From: Proteobacteria bacterium SG_bin4
Lineage (GTDB): Bacteria; Pseudomonadota; Gammaproteobacteria; Burkholderiales; Nitrosomonadaceae
NCBI GenBank assembly: GCA_002083395.1
Contig: LWDH01000008.1
Location: forward strand, 1 to 47,926
Direction: 5' to 3'
DNA: 47,926 bases
Numbering within the stretch: position 1 is the stretch's first letter; the number at the start of each line of letters is the position of its first letter. The notes below the pieces were generated by a model. That model searched no databases, was not told where the DNA came from, and saw only the letters and a program-made list of their open reading frames with translations. The translations under genes were made by a program, and so were the position numbers. Positions 34,848-42,816 of this stretch are shown here, piece after piece.

Positions 34848-36554
34848 TTGAACGAGAAATCCAGAAACCATTCCACCGCAGAGACAGCCCCGGCCAATTT
34901 CATCCGCAACATCATCGACGACGATAACCGCACCGGCAAATGGGGCGGGCGGGTGGAAACGCGTTTTCCGCCGGAACCGAACGGTTACTTGCATATTGGC
35001 CATGCCAAGAGCATTTGCCTGAATTTCGGGATTGCGCATGATTATAATGGCGTGTGTCACTTGCGCTTCGACGATACCAATCCGGAGAAGGAAGCGCAGG
35101 AGTATGTCGATTCGATTTGCGACAATGTTTCCTGGCTGGGTTTCGATTGGGGCAAACATCTGTATTATTCGTCGGATTATTTCGACCAGCTCTACGAATT
35201 CGCCGAATTTCTGATCATGCAAGGCAAAGCCTACGTCGAGAGTTTATCCGCCGATGAAATCCGCGAGTATCGCGGCACTCTGACGAATCCGGGCAGGAAC
35301 AGTCCGTACCGCGACCGGTCGATTGAGGAAAATCTCGATTTATTCCGTCGCATGAAAGCCGGAGAATTTGCCGACGGGCAATACGTGCTGCGCGCCAGGA
35401 TCGATATGGCATCGCCCAATATCAATATGCGCGATCCGGTGATTTACCGCATCCGTCACGTGCATCATCAGCGCACCGGCAATCGCTGGTGCATTTACCC
35501 GATGTACGATTACACTCACTGTATTTCCGATGCGCTGGAAAGAATCACGCATTCCTTGTGTACGCTTGAATTCGAAGATCACCGTCCGCTGTACGATTGG
35601 GTGCTCGATCAGTTGGCGGATAAAGTGCCGTGCCATCCGCAACAAATTGAATTTGCCCGGCTCAATCTGACGTACACCGTGATGAGCAAGCGCAAGTTGA
35701 TCGAATTGGTGGAAAACAAACTGGTCGACGGCTGGGATGATCCGCGTTTGAGCACGCTGGCCGGTGTGCGCCGCCGCGGTTTTACACCGCGCGCCATTCG
35801 GCTGTTTGCCGAACGTATCGGCATCAGCAAAGCAGATTCGTGGATCGACATGACCGTGCTGGAAGATTGTCTGCGCGAAGACTTGAACGAACATGCGCCG
35901 CGCCGCATCGCCATTCTCAAGCCGTTGAAGCTGATCATTGACAATTACCCGGAAGGACAGCAAGAAGACTGTTTTGCACCGGATCACCCGCAAAAACCGG
36001 AATGGGGCAAGCGTACCGTTCCGTTGTCCAAAGTGCTGTATATCGAACGTGACGATTTCATGGAAACGCCGGTCAAAGGTTATTTCCGTCTGTCTCCGGG
36101 GGCGGAAGTGCGGTTGCGGTACGCTTACCTGGTTAAATGTATCGGCATCGATAAAAACGCCCAAGGCGAAATCGAAGCGATTCATTGCACTTACGATCCC
36201 GATACCAAAAGCGGCACACCGGGCGCCGATAGCCGCAAGGTCAAAGGCAATATTCACTGGTTATCCGCTGCGCATGCGCATGCGGCGGAAGTGCGCTTGT
36301 ACGACCGCTTGTTCAGCGACCCGCATCCGGACAGCGGTGGCAAGGATTACAAAACCGCATTGAATCCGGATTCCAAACAAATCATTACCGCCTACGTCGA
36401 ACCGGCGTTATGCGAAGCGCAACCCGAGCAAAGTTTTCAGTTCGAACGCAACGGTTACTTCGTCGCCGACCGCATCGACATGAAGCCCGGCAAGCCGGTT
36501 TTCAACCGTTCGGTGACATTGCGCGATTCGTGGGGCAAGATTGCAGGTTCGTAA
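34848..36554 (+). CDS. glnS: Glutaminyl-tRNA synthetase
   Basis: Class I synthetase that charges tRNA-Gln. The 568 residues show the HIGH motif in PEPNGYLHIGHAKS (about 43-55), the RFDDTNPEKE loop and the KMSKS counterpart VMSKRKL. An anticodon-binding domain follows. The start is TTG at 34848; it gives an N-terminus matching the family (about 15 residues before NFIRNIIDDD). No ATG is suitable. The ribosome site is weak. Codon use in this gene is clearly more GC-rich than in the nuo region. The nearest downstream gene, mntA, starts 16 bases later. Confidence 0.96.
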   Translation: MNEKSRNHSTAETAPANFIRNIIDDDNRTGKWGGRVETRFPPEPNGYLHIGHAKSICLNFGIAHDYNGVCHLRFDDTNPEKEAQEYVDSICDNVSWLGFDWGKHLYYSSDYFDQLYEFAEFLIMQGKAYVESLSADEIREYRGTLTNPGRNSPYRDRSIEENLDLFRRMKAGEFADGQYVLRARIDMASPNINMRDPVIYRIRHVHHQRTGNRWCIYPMYDYTHCISDALERITHSLCTLEFEDHRPLYDWVLDQLADKVPCHPQQIEFARLNLTYTVMSKRKLIELVENKLVDGWDDPRLSTLAGVRRRGFTPRAIRLFAERIGISKADSWIDMTVLEDCLREDLNEHAPRRIAILKPLKLIIDNYPEGQQEDCFAPDHPQKPEWGKRTVPLSKVLYIERDDFMETPVKGYFRLSPGAEVRLRYAYLVKCIGIDKNAQGEIEAIHCTYDPDTKSGTPGADSRKVKGNIHWLSAAHAHAAEVRLYDRLFSDPHPDSGGKDYKTALNPDSKQIITAYVEPALCEAQPEQSFQFERNGYFVADRIDMKPGKPVFNRSVTLRDSWGKIAGS

Positions 36555-36570
36555 AAGATGAGCGAATGAC

Positions 36571-37017
36571 ATGACTCGACAAGCTTTCCAGGCCCATCAA
36601 CAGAATACAGAAGCCAGCAAAAAAGGAAGCGATCAGAGTTTTTTGGATCAGTTGACAGTCCTATTGCTGCAATTTCCGCAAATCAAACTAGCGATATTGT
36701 TCGGTTCTCAGGCAACAGGGTGCGTACGTCCGGATAGCGACATTGATCTTGGCATGCTGTCACAAGAACCGCTGAGTGCGGGTTTTAGGCTGCAATTGAT
36801 GCAGGCGATTAGTGCTAAATTTGGCCGCCCGGTCGATATCGTCGATTTGTTTCACGTACCGGAACCTATCACCGGACAGGTTTTAGGAGGGATTCGCTTG
36901 CTTGGCGACGATACTGCATGCGGCAATCTGTTGTACCGGCATCTGCTCAACGTTGCCGATTTTCTGCCACTGCACCAGCGGATGCTTACTGAAAGGCGTA
37001 ATCGATGGATCAAGTGA
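36571..37017 (+). CDS. mntA: MntA-type minimal nucleotidyltransferase antitoxin
   Basis: Antitoxin of a type VII MntA-HepT pair: the family adds AMP to a Tyr of the HEPN toxin and so inactivates it. The 148-residue protein has the exact diagnostic motif GSX10DXD: Gly45-Ser46, ten residues, then Asp57-Ile-Asp59 (in GSQATGCVRPDSDIDLG). The first 25 residues are hydrophilic and may be an extension; a later start could be the real one. It overlaps the hepT start by 13 bases, the normal arrangement. It follows glnS after 16 bases, so it may be expressed from the glnS promoter. Pairing and motifs make the call strong. Confidence 0.88.
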   Translation: MTRQAFQAHQQNTEASKKGSDQSFLDQLTVLLLQFPQIKLAILFGSQATGCVRPDSDIDLGMLSQEPLSAGFRLQLMQAISAKFGRPVDIVDLFHVPEPITGQVLGGIRLLGDDTACGNLLYRHLLNVADFLPLHQRMLTERRNRWIK

Positions 37018-37424
37018 TCATTGCCGAGAAATTGGAATCGCTGCGGCGTTGCATGCAACGCATCGAAGATAAAACACCAGAGGATGCGGGCAGTTTGATC
37101 CGGGATATCGATTTGCAAGATATTCTGGTGATCAATCTCACACGCGCTGTACAAATCAGCATCGATATTGGCAGTCACATCATCAGTACAACCAATCAGA
37201 CATTACCTCAAACGATGGGCGATATTTTTACGAAGTTGCATGAACTTGGAGCAATTTCGCAAGAAACCAACGAACGATTACGAAAGGCTGTTGGTTTCAG
37301 AAATATCGCGGTTCACAACTATGAGGCGATCAACTGGGAAATTGTGTATGCCATCTGCCGGAATTCTTTGCGGGATTTCCGGCAGTTTGCTCAAGAGATT
37401 TGCCGGTATGCAGCTTTGCAGTAA
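37005..37424 (+). CDS. hepT: HepT-type HEPN ribonuclease toxin
   Basis: Toxin of the pair, a HEPN-domain RNase that acts as a dimer. The 139 residues are all helical and contain the motif R-X4-H-X-Y: Arg99, His104 and Tyr106 in FRNIAVHNYEAI. Arg and His are the RNase residues and Tyr is the AMPylation target in studied systems. The ATG at 37005 lies inside mntA, so expression is coupled to the antitoxin. It converges with the DUF457 gene (47 bases between the stops). All active residues are intact, so the toxin is probably functional. Confidence 0.88.
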   Translation: MDQVIIAEKLESLRRCMQRIEDKTPEDAGSLIRDIDLQDILVINLTRAVQISIDIGSHIISTTNQTLPQTMGDIFTKLHELGAISQETNERLRKAVGFRNIAVHNYEAINWEIVYAICRNSLRDFRQFAQEICRYAALQ

Positions 37425-37471
37425 GAAAGCTCTGTGAATGCAGATCATCCAGAGATGGTGAAGGTGACTTC

Positions 37472-38509
37472 TTAATCGATATAAAACAATCCCCGTTGCC
37501 GTACCATCTGCCAATCCGCCTGGCCGTGTTTCCTACACACACCGTAGCGAAACGATGGCGGCAATTCCGGGAATTTGAAGCGCAGGTCGTAAAACCAAAC
37601 GCAAAATCCAGACTCTTGCGTATCCACAGAATCCAATACCGGAAATTGCGCAAAACTACGAAAAGGTGCGAAAGCAGGGGCTAGCCAGGCTTCCCGAAGC
37701 AGCACGGAGCGGGTCGGATCATTGCCGAATTGTTGCTGAATGCGCCAATTCTTTTCCATCACTGGACGGTAGGCGGCGGTCATTCTGGGGAAAAGCCAGT
37801 CGGCAGCATCGGCTTGTTCTTTTCCGGCAGGTCGCCATAAATCGATGTCCGTTATGTAATAAGTTTCGTGAATGCGGATGATGATTTTCCAATGAAACGG
37901 TGACAGTGGCTGCGGCAGAACCGCTACGTGCATAGGCTGGATGGCTTGAGATTCGGCATAGCGGTGGGCGATGGCGATGGCCTGTTGGTGCAACGTGGAC
38001 AAAAAGATGACATAGCCGCACAACACCAATAGTGCTGTGATGGCCGGGATTTTGCGTTGCGGATAATACCCTGAAGCGGTCAGACCGGCGATGACGATCA
38101 AACTGAACCACGGATCGATGACAAATATCAGCGGCATAGAATAACGCTCAGTTGAAAACGGCGCGAACAGCATCAGCCCATACGATGTGATCAGATCACC
38201 CACGATGTGGATGGCGAGTCCGAGACAGGCGGGTTGATAAAACAACCGCCAGTTATAACGTCCGCGGCTGAGTTTGGAAAACGACCATGCCAGCAGTCCT
38301 GCCCAAACCGGCAGCAGAATCAATGAATGCGTCGGGCCTTGATGCCAGTTTAAATAGGTGAGGGTGTCGATCAGCCGCAGAACCAGATCAATATCCGGAA
38401 AAGCGGCAGCGGCAAAGCCCGCAACGATTCGCCAGCGCAATGGCAAACGCGCCGGCGCAGCAGCCCGCGCCAGCAGCGCGCCGCTCAGCGCATGAGTGAG
38501 CGGATCCAC
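37472..38509 (-). CDS. Membrane-bound metal-dependent hydrolase (DUF457, YdjM type)
   Basis: A 345-residue protein starting with MDPLTHALSGALLA, the signature of this family, in which His6 and later His/Asp residues bind metal. Further motifs are FPDIDLVL (about 37-44), GPTHSL and HIVGDLITSYG. About four membrane helices lie in the first 180 residues; the C-terminal 150 are soluble and unrecognised. The substrate is unknown (some relatives act in DNA repair or lipid metabolism). It follows the TetR/COQ9-like gene after 3 bases and is probably cotranscribed with it. Confidence 0.85.
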   Translation of the reverse strand: MDPLTHALSGALLARAAAPARLPLRWRIVAGFAAAAFPDIDLVLRLIDTLTYLNWHQGPTHSLILLPVWAGLLAWSFSKLSRGRYNWRLFYQPACLGLAIHIVGDLITSYGLMLFAPFSTERYSMPLIFVIDPWFSLIVIAGLTASGYYPQRKIPAITALLVLCGYVIFLSTLHQQAIAIAHRYAESQAIQPMHVAVLPQPLSPFHWKIIIRIHETYYITDIDLWRPAGKEQADAADWLFPRMTAAYRPVMEKNWRIQQQFGNDPTRSVLLREAWLAPAFAPFRSFAQFPVLDSVDTQESGFCVWFYDLRFKFPELPPSFRYGVCRKHGQADWQMVRQRGLFYID

Positions 38510-38512
38510 CGG

Positions 38513-39229
38513 TTAACCGGATTTTGCACGGATTTCCGGGACGATGGATAACGTTGGTGCCGCAGAACCGTGAGCTTCGGAAAATTCCCCGACTGTCTGC
38601 GATTCCGAATCGGTATCGGAGTTGTCCGCAGTTTCATTGCGAGGATTTCCGTATACCCAGTGATCGAGCGATTCGGCATATTTCAGTTTGTGCGCCAGGA
38701 AATCGCGGGTGTTTTGCGAATTTTCCGAATCATCCTGCATCCAGTAAGCAAACGTTGCCAGGTAAATCGTCGTCAACGCGGTTTCTTCCAGAGCACGGCG
38801 TACATACGTGGCATCGCGATGCGCGGCTTCGCGCATCCATTGCACGGTGCGGCTGACGCGCATGATGGCGGGAATTTGAATATGCAAATGACCGGGTTCC
38901 AGTTTGCCGCCGATCATCTGCCGTGTGACTTTGCGATGCGCAACCAGCGCATCGAGCCACGCCATGATAAGCAATTGCAAGCGTTCGCGTGGCGGTAGCG
39001 ATAAAAATTCGACGGTTTCGGTGGCTTTAAGCATCCGGCTGTCGGCGCGGTCGAACCAGGCATCGACCAAGTCCTCTTTTTCGCGGAAATGGACGCGGAT
39101 TTCGTCGAGTGTAATATCGAGTTCCGCCGCGACATCGAACAACCGCACTGATTCCCAGTGCGAGCGTTCCGCGATGGTTACTGCCGTATCAACAATTGCT
39201 TCACGTAAATCAAGTTTACTTTTCTTCAT
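38513..39229 (-). CDS. TetR/COQ9-like regulator
   Basis: A 238-residue protein with an N-terminal TetR-type helix-turn-helix (LREAIVDTAVTIAERSHWESVRLFDVAAELDITLDEIRVHFREKEDLVDAWFDRAD, residues about 7-61, one domain). The C-terminal part (about 75-185) resembles COQ9 (AWLDALVAHRKVTRQMIGGKLEPGHLH, then SRTVQWMREAA). In mitochondria COQ9 binds lipids for ubiquinone synthesis. The last 50 residues are Ser/Asp/Glu-rich and disordered. The ATG at 39229 follows a GGAGGAT site; the longer frame is not needed. It may be a ligand-binding regulator of the neighbouring hydrolase. Confidence 0.72.
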   Translation of the reverse strand: MKKSKLDLREAIVDTAVTIAERSHWESVRLFDVAAELDITLDEIRVHFREKEDLVDAWFDRADSRMLKATETVEFLSLPPRERLQLLIMAWLDALVAHRKVTRQMIGGKLEPGHLHIQIPAIMRVSRTVQWMREAAHRDATYVRRALEETALTTIYLATFAYWMQDDSENSQNTRDFLAHKLKYAESLDHWVYGNPRNETADNSDTDSESQTVGEFSEAHGSAAPTLSIVPEIRAKSG

Positions 39230-39316
39230 CTTGATCCTCCACAGTGTGTTAACGGAGTGGCGACATGCAATGCCGTTTGCACTATAACATATCATTTCAA
39301 GATCGGCGGAACAGCT

Positions 39317-39439
39317 ATGACAAATGTCCTGGAAAAAAAGGATGCATCAACTATAGCGGTTGCATGGTTAGAAAAACTATCATTCAGAACTATGTTTATT
39401 AAGCATTTTATTTCTGATAAACATATTTTCAGTTTGTGA
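39317..39439 (+). CDS. Possible small protein, 40 residues
   Basis: ATG at 39317 to a TGA ending at 39439, giving MTNVLEKKDASTIAVAWLEK followed by 20 more residues rich in Phe, His and Lys. A weak GGCGGA sequence lies 6-11 bases upstream. The frame is shorter than usual limits, has no recognised family and could be chance. It ends 26 bases before the sigma-54-type box. Confidence 0.25.
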   Translation: MTNVLEKKDASTIAVAWLEKLSFRTMFIKHFISDKHIFSL

Positions 39440-39464
39440 AGTCTGGTGGGATTGAATATACTTT

Positions 39465-39479
39465 TGGCACGAGCATCGC
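39465..39479 (+). promoter_or_regulatory. Sigma-54-type promoter before the PEP-CTERM gene
   Basis: TTGGCACG with the invariant GG at 39466-39467 and the required GC at 39478-39479, with exactly 10 bases between them. The -24 element is a full match to TGGCACG; the -12 element (TCGCG) matches only at its T and GC. Transcription would begin near 39491, about 120 bases before the ATG. In other species PEP-CTERM genes are controlled by RpoN with PrsK/PrsR, which supports the call. Confidence 0.6.
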
Positions 39480-39611
39480 GAAGCCCGGTATGTGCCGCAA
39501 GCGGTAAATGGCTGTTGGATCGGCAGCCGGACAATGAGGCTAAAGCCGCTTCCCGTTACCTGAATAGTTCGAAATGCTCGTTACACGAAAAACATGAGGA
39601 GAGAAGATACC

Positions 39612-40319
39612 ATGAAAACTCGTTCGCTTATTTCAAGCACGTTATTGCTCGGTGCAGGCGCGTTATTTGCTGTTTCCGCGCAAGCAACCATTCTGACGTT
39701 CAATTTGGACCCGGCTGTCGGTAATTACGGCGATATTCCGGGTGCTTACGGCGATAACGTCAATGCCGCCAGCGATGCGGTAGGGTCCTATTCGATGGGT
39801 AACGGTTATACGCCGAATATCACCACCGAATACCGTACCTGGCAAATCAGCACCAATACGGTAACTCATAACAATCTCGATTTCTGGGATTTCAATTACG
39901 GCGGTCTGGCGAATGTCGCATTCAGCGTGATCAGCGCTGATCACTTTGCGGAAATTACCTTGGTGCCGGAACCGGGCTGGGCGATTCGCCTGAACAGCTT
40001 CGACTTGGGCGGATACGCCAAAACGGATCATCCCAATTCACAAGTGCGTATCGTTGATGGCGACAGCAAAAGCACCTTGATCGATTATTCACCGGTTACC
40101 GTTTTAGGAGTGGGTACCTCGTATAGCACATTTACGCCCAATCTGACCTATGCCGGCGCGATTTCAATCCGGTTCGGCTACAACGATTGGAATGTCGGTA
40201 TCGACAACATCAATTTCGATCAAGTCACGGCCGTTCCCGAACCCGAAACCTACGCCATGCTGTTGGCCGGTTTGGGATTGCTGGGTTTCATGGCGCGCCG
40301 CAGAACGCAGAACGTTTAA
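39612..40319 (+). CDS. PEP-CTERM sorting-domain protein
   Basis: An exported protein of 235 residues. It has a signal peptide (MKTRSLISSTLLLGAGALFAVSAQA, cleavage after AQA, about 25) and ends with VPEPETYAMLLAGLGLLGFMARRR: the PEP motif, a hydrophobic helix and an Arg cluster. This signal directs processing by exosortase. The middle is rich in Asn, Gly, Ser and Thr, with beta character and no known domain. The ATG at 39612 is preceded by GAGGAGAGAAG. The exosortase itself is not in the window. The function is unknown, probably surface or exopolymer related. Confidence 0.88.
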   Translation: MKTRSLISSTLLLGAGALFAVSAQATILTFNLDPAVGNYGDIPGAYGDNVNAASDAVGSYSMGNGYTPNITTEYRTWQISTNTVTHNNLDFWDFNYGGLANVAFSVISADHFAEITLVPEPGWAIRLNSFDLGGYAKTDHPNSQVRIVDGDSKSTLIDYSPVTVLGVGTSYSTFTPNLTYAGAISIRFGYNDWNVGIDNINFDQVTAVPEPETYAMLLAGLGLLGFMARRRTQNV

Positions 40320-40344
40320 GAAAAGTAATCACGATTGGATCAAC

Positions 40345-40373
40345 AACCCCGCCCTCGTGCGGGGTTTGTTTTT
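40345..40373 (+). terminator. Intrinsic terminator after the PEP-CTERM gene
   Basis: AACCCCGC (40345-40352) pairs with GCGGGGTT (40359-40366) around a 6-base loop, followed by TGTTTTT. It begins 25 bases after the stop. The convergent rlmKL ends 40 bases to its right. Confidence 0.88.
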
Positions 40374-40413
40374 AACACCGTAGCGGCAACGCAGATAGTT
40401 TTTCAACGACCTG

Positions 40414-42609
40414 TCAGCGAGTGATTTTCCAAACATAATGAATTCTCGCGTCACGGGCGAAATCTTCCGGGATCAGTCTCGCGCTGATATCCTCAATAGT
40501 TAAACCAGCCAGCGCGGCTTGATCCATTTTGAAGCGGCGGAAATTGGTCGAGAAATACAGAATACCGCCCGGCGCGAGCAAAGCCGCCGCGTTGCGGATC
40601 AATGGCACATGGTCTTTCTGGATATCGAATGCTTCGTCCATGCGCTTGGAATTGGAAAACGTCGGCGGATCGAGAAAAATCAGATCGAATTGCGGGCGAG
40701 GTTTCGCTTTGGCCTGTCCGGCCAGCCATTCCACGCAATCGGCGCGTATCAATTGATGATTGCCGTGGATGCCATTCAGCGTGAAATTCCGTTGCGCCCA
40801 TTCCAGATAGGTGTTCGACATATCCACTGTAACGCTCGATACCGCGCCGCCGACGATGGCATGTACTGTCGCGCTGCCGGTATACGCGAAACAATTCAGG
40901 AACCGTTTGCCTTTGGCCTGCTGCTGAATCAGTAAACGTATCGGGCGATGATCGAGAAACAAGCCGGTGTCGAGATAATCTTCGAAATTCACCCAGAATT
41001 TGCAGCCGCCTTCGGTAACGACATGGAAATGGCGCGAATCGCCGAGCTTTTCGTATTGATCGGTGCTTTTCTGCTTGCGGCGGATTTTTAGAAACACCTG
41101 CTGCGCCGGAATTTCCAGCATCCTGGCGATTTCTCGTAGCGCGCCTGCCAAGCGTTGATTCGCTTTGGCCGGATCAATCGATTTCGGCGGCTCGTATTCC
41201 TGCACATTTACCCAGGTTTGATCGCCATGATAAACATCGACGGCAACCGCATACTCCGGCAAATCGGCATCATACAGCCGGTAACAGTCGATGCGGCTTT
41301 TTTCAGCCCACTTGCTCAGTTTCTTCAGGTTCTTGCGCAAGCGGTTGGCGAACATTTCCGCATGATGATCGGTGGATTCCGTTTGCGCCCGGCGGCTGAT
41401 GTGTTCGATACGTTCTTGTTGCGACTTGGTTGTCGGTTCGAAAAAAGCGCTTTCTTCAATCGTGAGCCGCAGTAATTTGCATTCCAGCGCGCCGTTGAAC
41501 AACGTCACCGGTTTTTGCGAACGGATGCCGAGACGGAACCCAAGCTCCGGGTCGCCGATGATGATCGCCGCTTGCCAGCCGCTAAAGCGTTGTTTCAACA
41601 CCTCGCCGAATTGCCGGTACAACGCCGCGGTTTCTTCCTCATCGCCGAGCCGCTCACCGTATGGCGGATTGCAAACGATCAAACCTTTCGGCCAGCTCAG
41701 AGCGGCAGCGGCATCCGCAATGCCGCGTTTTTCGATGTGAATCTTGCCCTGCAATCCGGCATTTTCGACATGTTGCAGCGCGGCATTAACAGTATGGCGA
41801 TCGTGATCGAAACCGGCGATCACCGGCAGCTTGCCCAGACCGGCCTCACGCCGTTTGCGCGCATCGTCCAGCAAGGTTTGCCATAATTGCGGATCGTGTT
41901 GTTTCCAGCCGAGAAAACCGAAATAGCCGCGTTGCAATCCTGGCGCGATATCGGCGGCGATTAACGCACCTTCCACCAGCAAGGTGCCGGAACCGCACAT
42001 CGGATCGAGCAACGAACCGCCTTGCGCGGCAATGGCTGGCCAACCGGCGCGCAGCAAAATCGCCGCCGCCAGGCTTTCCTTGATCGGCGCAGCGATGTTG
42101 ATATCGCGGTAGCCGCGCCGGTGCAAACTTTCGCCCGATAAATCCAGGCTCAATTGCGCGGTTTCGTTATGCAAATACACATTGACGCGGATGTTGGGGT
42201 GCTCGGTATCGACATTGGGCCGCTGACCGAATTTTGCGCGCATTTGATCGACAATGGCGTCCTTGACCTTGAGCGCGCCAAAATGCGTGTTGTTGATCGC
42301 CGGATTATTTTTACTGCTGAATGACACCGCTAAGCTGTCGTCGGCATTCAAGTGTTCAGACCAGTCAACGCCTTGTACCCCAACGTACAAATCCTGCTGC
42401 GATTTCACCTCGAAACTGTGCAGCAACAGCAACACCCGGCTCGCCGTGCGCAGCCATAAACAAGCTTTATAAGCCAGCGCCAAATCGCCCTGAAACAGCA
42501 CCCCCGCCATTTTTGGCTGCACCTGCAATCCGCCCAGTGCTCGTATTTCAGCGGCGAGAATATCTTCCATGGCTTTGGGAGTGGTCGCGAAAAGCTGATA
42601 GTGCGTCAT
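40414..42609 (-). CDS. rlmL: 23S rRNA methyltransferase RlmKL (RlmL)
   Basis: A bifunctional enzyme that methylates G2445 (N2) and G2069 (N7) of 23S rRNA. The 731 residues are full length for the fused form. After an N-terminal THUMP domain (about 45-155) comes the RlmL methyltransferase with DPMCGSGTLL (202-211) and NPPYGERLG (314-322). The RlmK part has NCFAYTGSATVHA and DPPTFSNSKRM in the last 200 residues. No family Cys or motif is missing. The ATG at 42609 overlaps the end of a 56-codon open frame. Confidence 0.95.
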   Translation of the reverse strand: MTHYQLFATTPKAMEDILAAEIRALGGLQVQPKMAGVLFQGDLALAYKACLWLRTASRVLLLLHSFEVKSQQDLYVGVQGVDWSEHLNADDSLAVSFSSKNNPAINNTHFGALKVKDAIVDQMRAKFGQRPNVDTEHPNIRVNVYLHNETAQLSLDLSGESLHRRGYRDINIAAPIKESLAAAILLRAGWPAIAAQGGSLLDPMCGSGTLLVEGALIAADIAPGLQRGYFGFLGWKQHDPQLWQTLLDDARKRREAGLGKLPVIAGFDHDRHTVNAALQHVENAGLQGKIHIEKRGIADAAAALSWPKGLIVCNPPYGERLGDEEETAALYRQFGEVLKQRFSGWQAAIIIGDPELGFRLGIRSQKPVTLFNGALECKLLRLTIEESAFFEPTTKSQQERIEHISRRAQTESTDHHAEMFANRLRKNLKKLSKWAEKSRIDCYRLYDADLPEYAVAVDVYHGDQTWVNVQEYEPPKSIDPAKANQRLAGALREIARMLEIPAQQVFLKIRRKQKSTDQYEKLGDSRHFHVVTEGGCKFWVNFEDYLDTGLFLDHRPIRLLIQQQAKGKRFLNCFAYTGSATVHAIVGGAVSSVTVDMSNTYLEWAQRNFTLNGIHGNHQLIRADCVEWLAGQAKAKPRPQFDLIFLDPPTFSNSKRMDEAFDIQKDHVPLIRNAAALLAPGGILYFSTNFRRFKMDQAALAGLTIEDISARLIPEDFARDARIHYVWKITR

Positions 42610-42776
42610 GATTTGTAACGAGTGGAGTGTGGCTGCGTAGGATACTCGAATACCACGCTTTTTGTGCTGTTTTTTGTGGTGAATCCGGTTCCCGGTCGTG
42701 TTGAAATCGAGAAGAACGTTTCATCGATCAACGCTTCGAAAAAGCGCGAGCAGTCTGTGCTGAATAATACGAACAT
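42606..42776 (-). CDS. Possible small protein, 56 residues, overlapping rlmL
   Basis: An open frame with ATG at 42776 and a stop that overlaps the rlmL start in an ATGA arrangement. The frame begins MFVLFSTDCSRFFEALIDET and is otherwise Ser/Thr-rich. It has no strong ribosome site and no recognised family. The overlap is typical of coupled genes but may be chance. It is also open upstream, to the end of the TPR gene. Confidence 0.25.
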   Translation of the reverse strand: MFVLFSTDCSRFFEALIDETFFSISTRPGTGFTTKNSTKSVVFEYPTQPHSTRYKS

Positions 42777-42816
42777 ACCCAATCGTTGAAACCCGGAAGC
42801 GATAACAGCCGTGGGC

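Larger units (their letters stand above)
39230..39611. other. Divergent intergenic region between the TetR-like gene and the PEP-CTERM gene
   Basis: A 382-base stretch with divergent genes on both sides. It holds a possible 40-residue open frame at 39317, a sigma-54-type promoter at 39465 and a 5' leader of about 120 bases before the PEP-CTERM start. The right part contains several short GC-rich segments but no clear hairpin. Confidence 0.5.

Noticed and set aside
35340..36257. 305-codon open frame antisense to glnS
   Set aside because: glnS motifs (HIGH, MSK) prove the other strand; the antisense frame is a by-product of GC-rich third positions.
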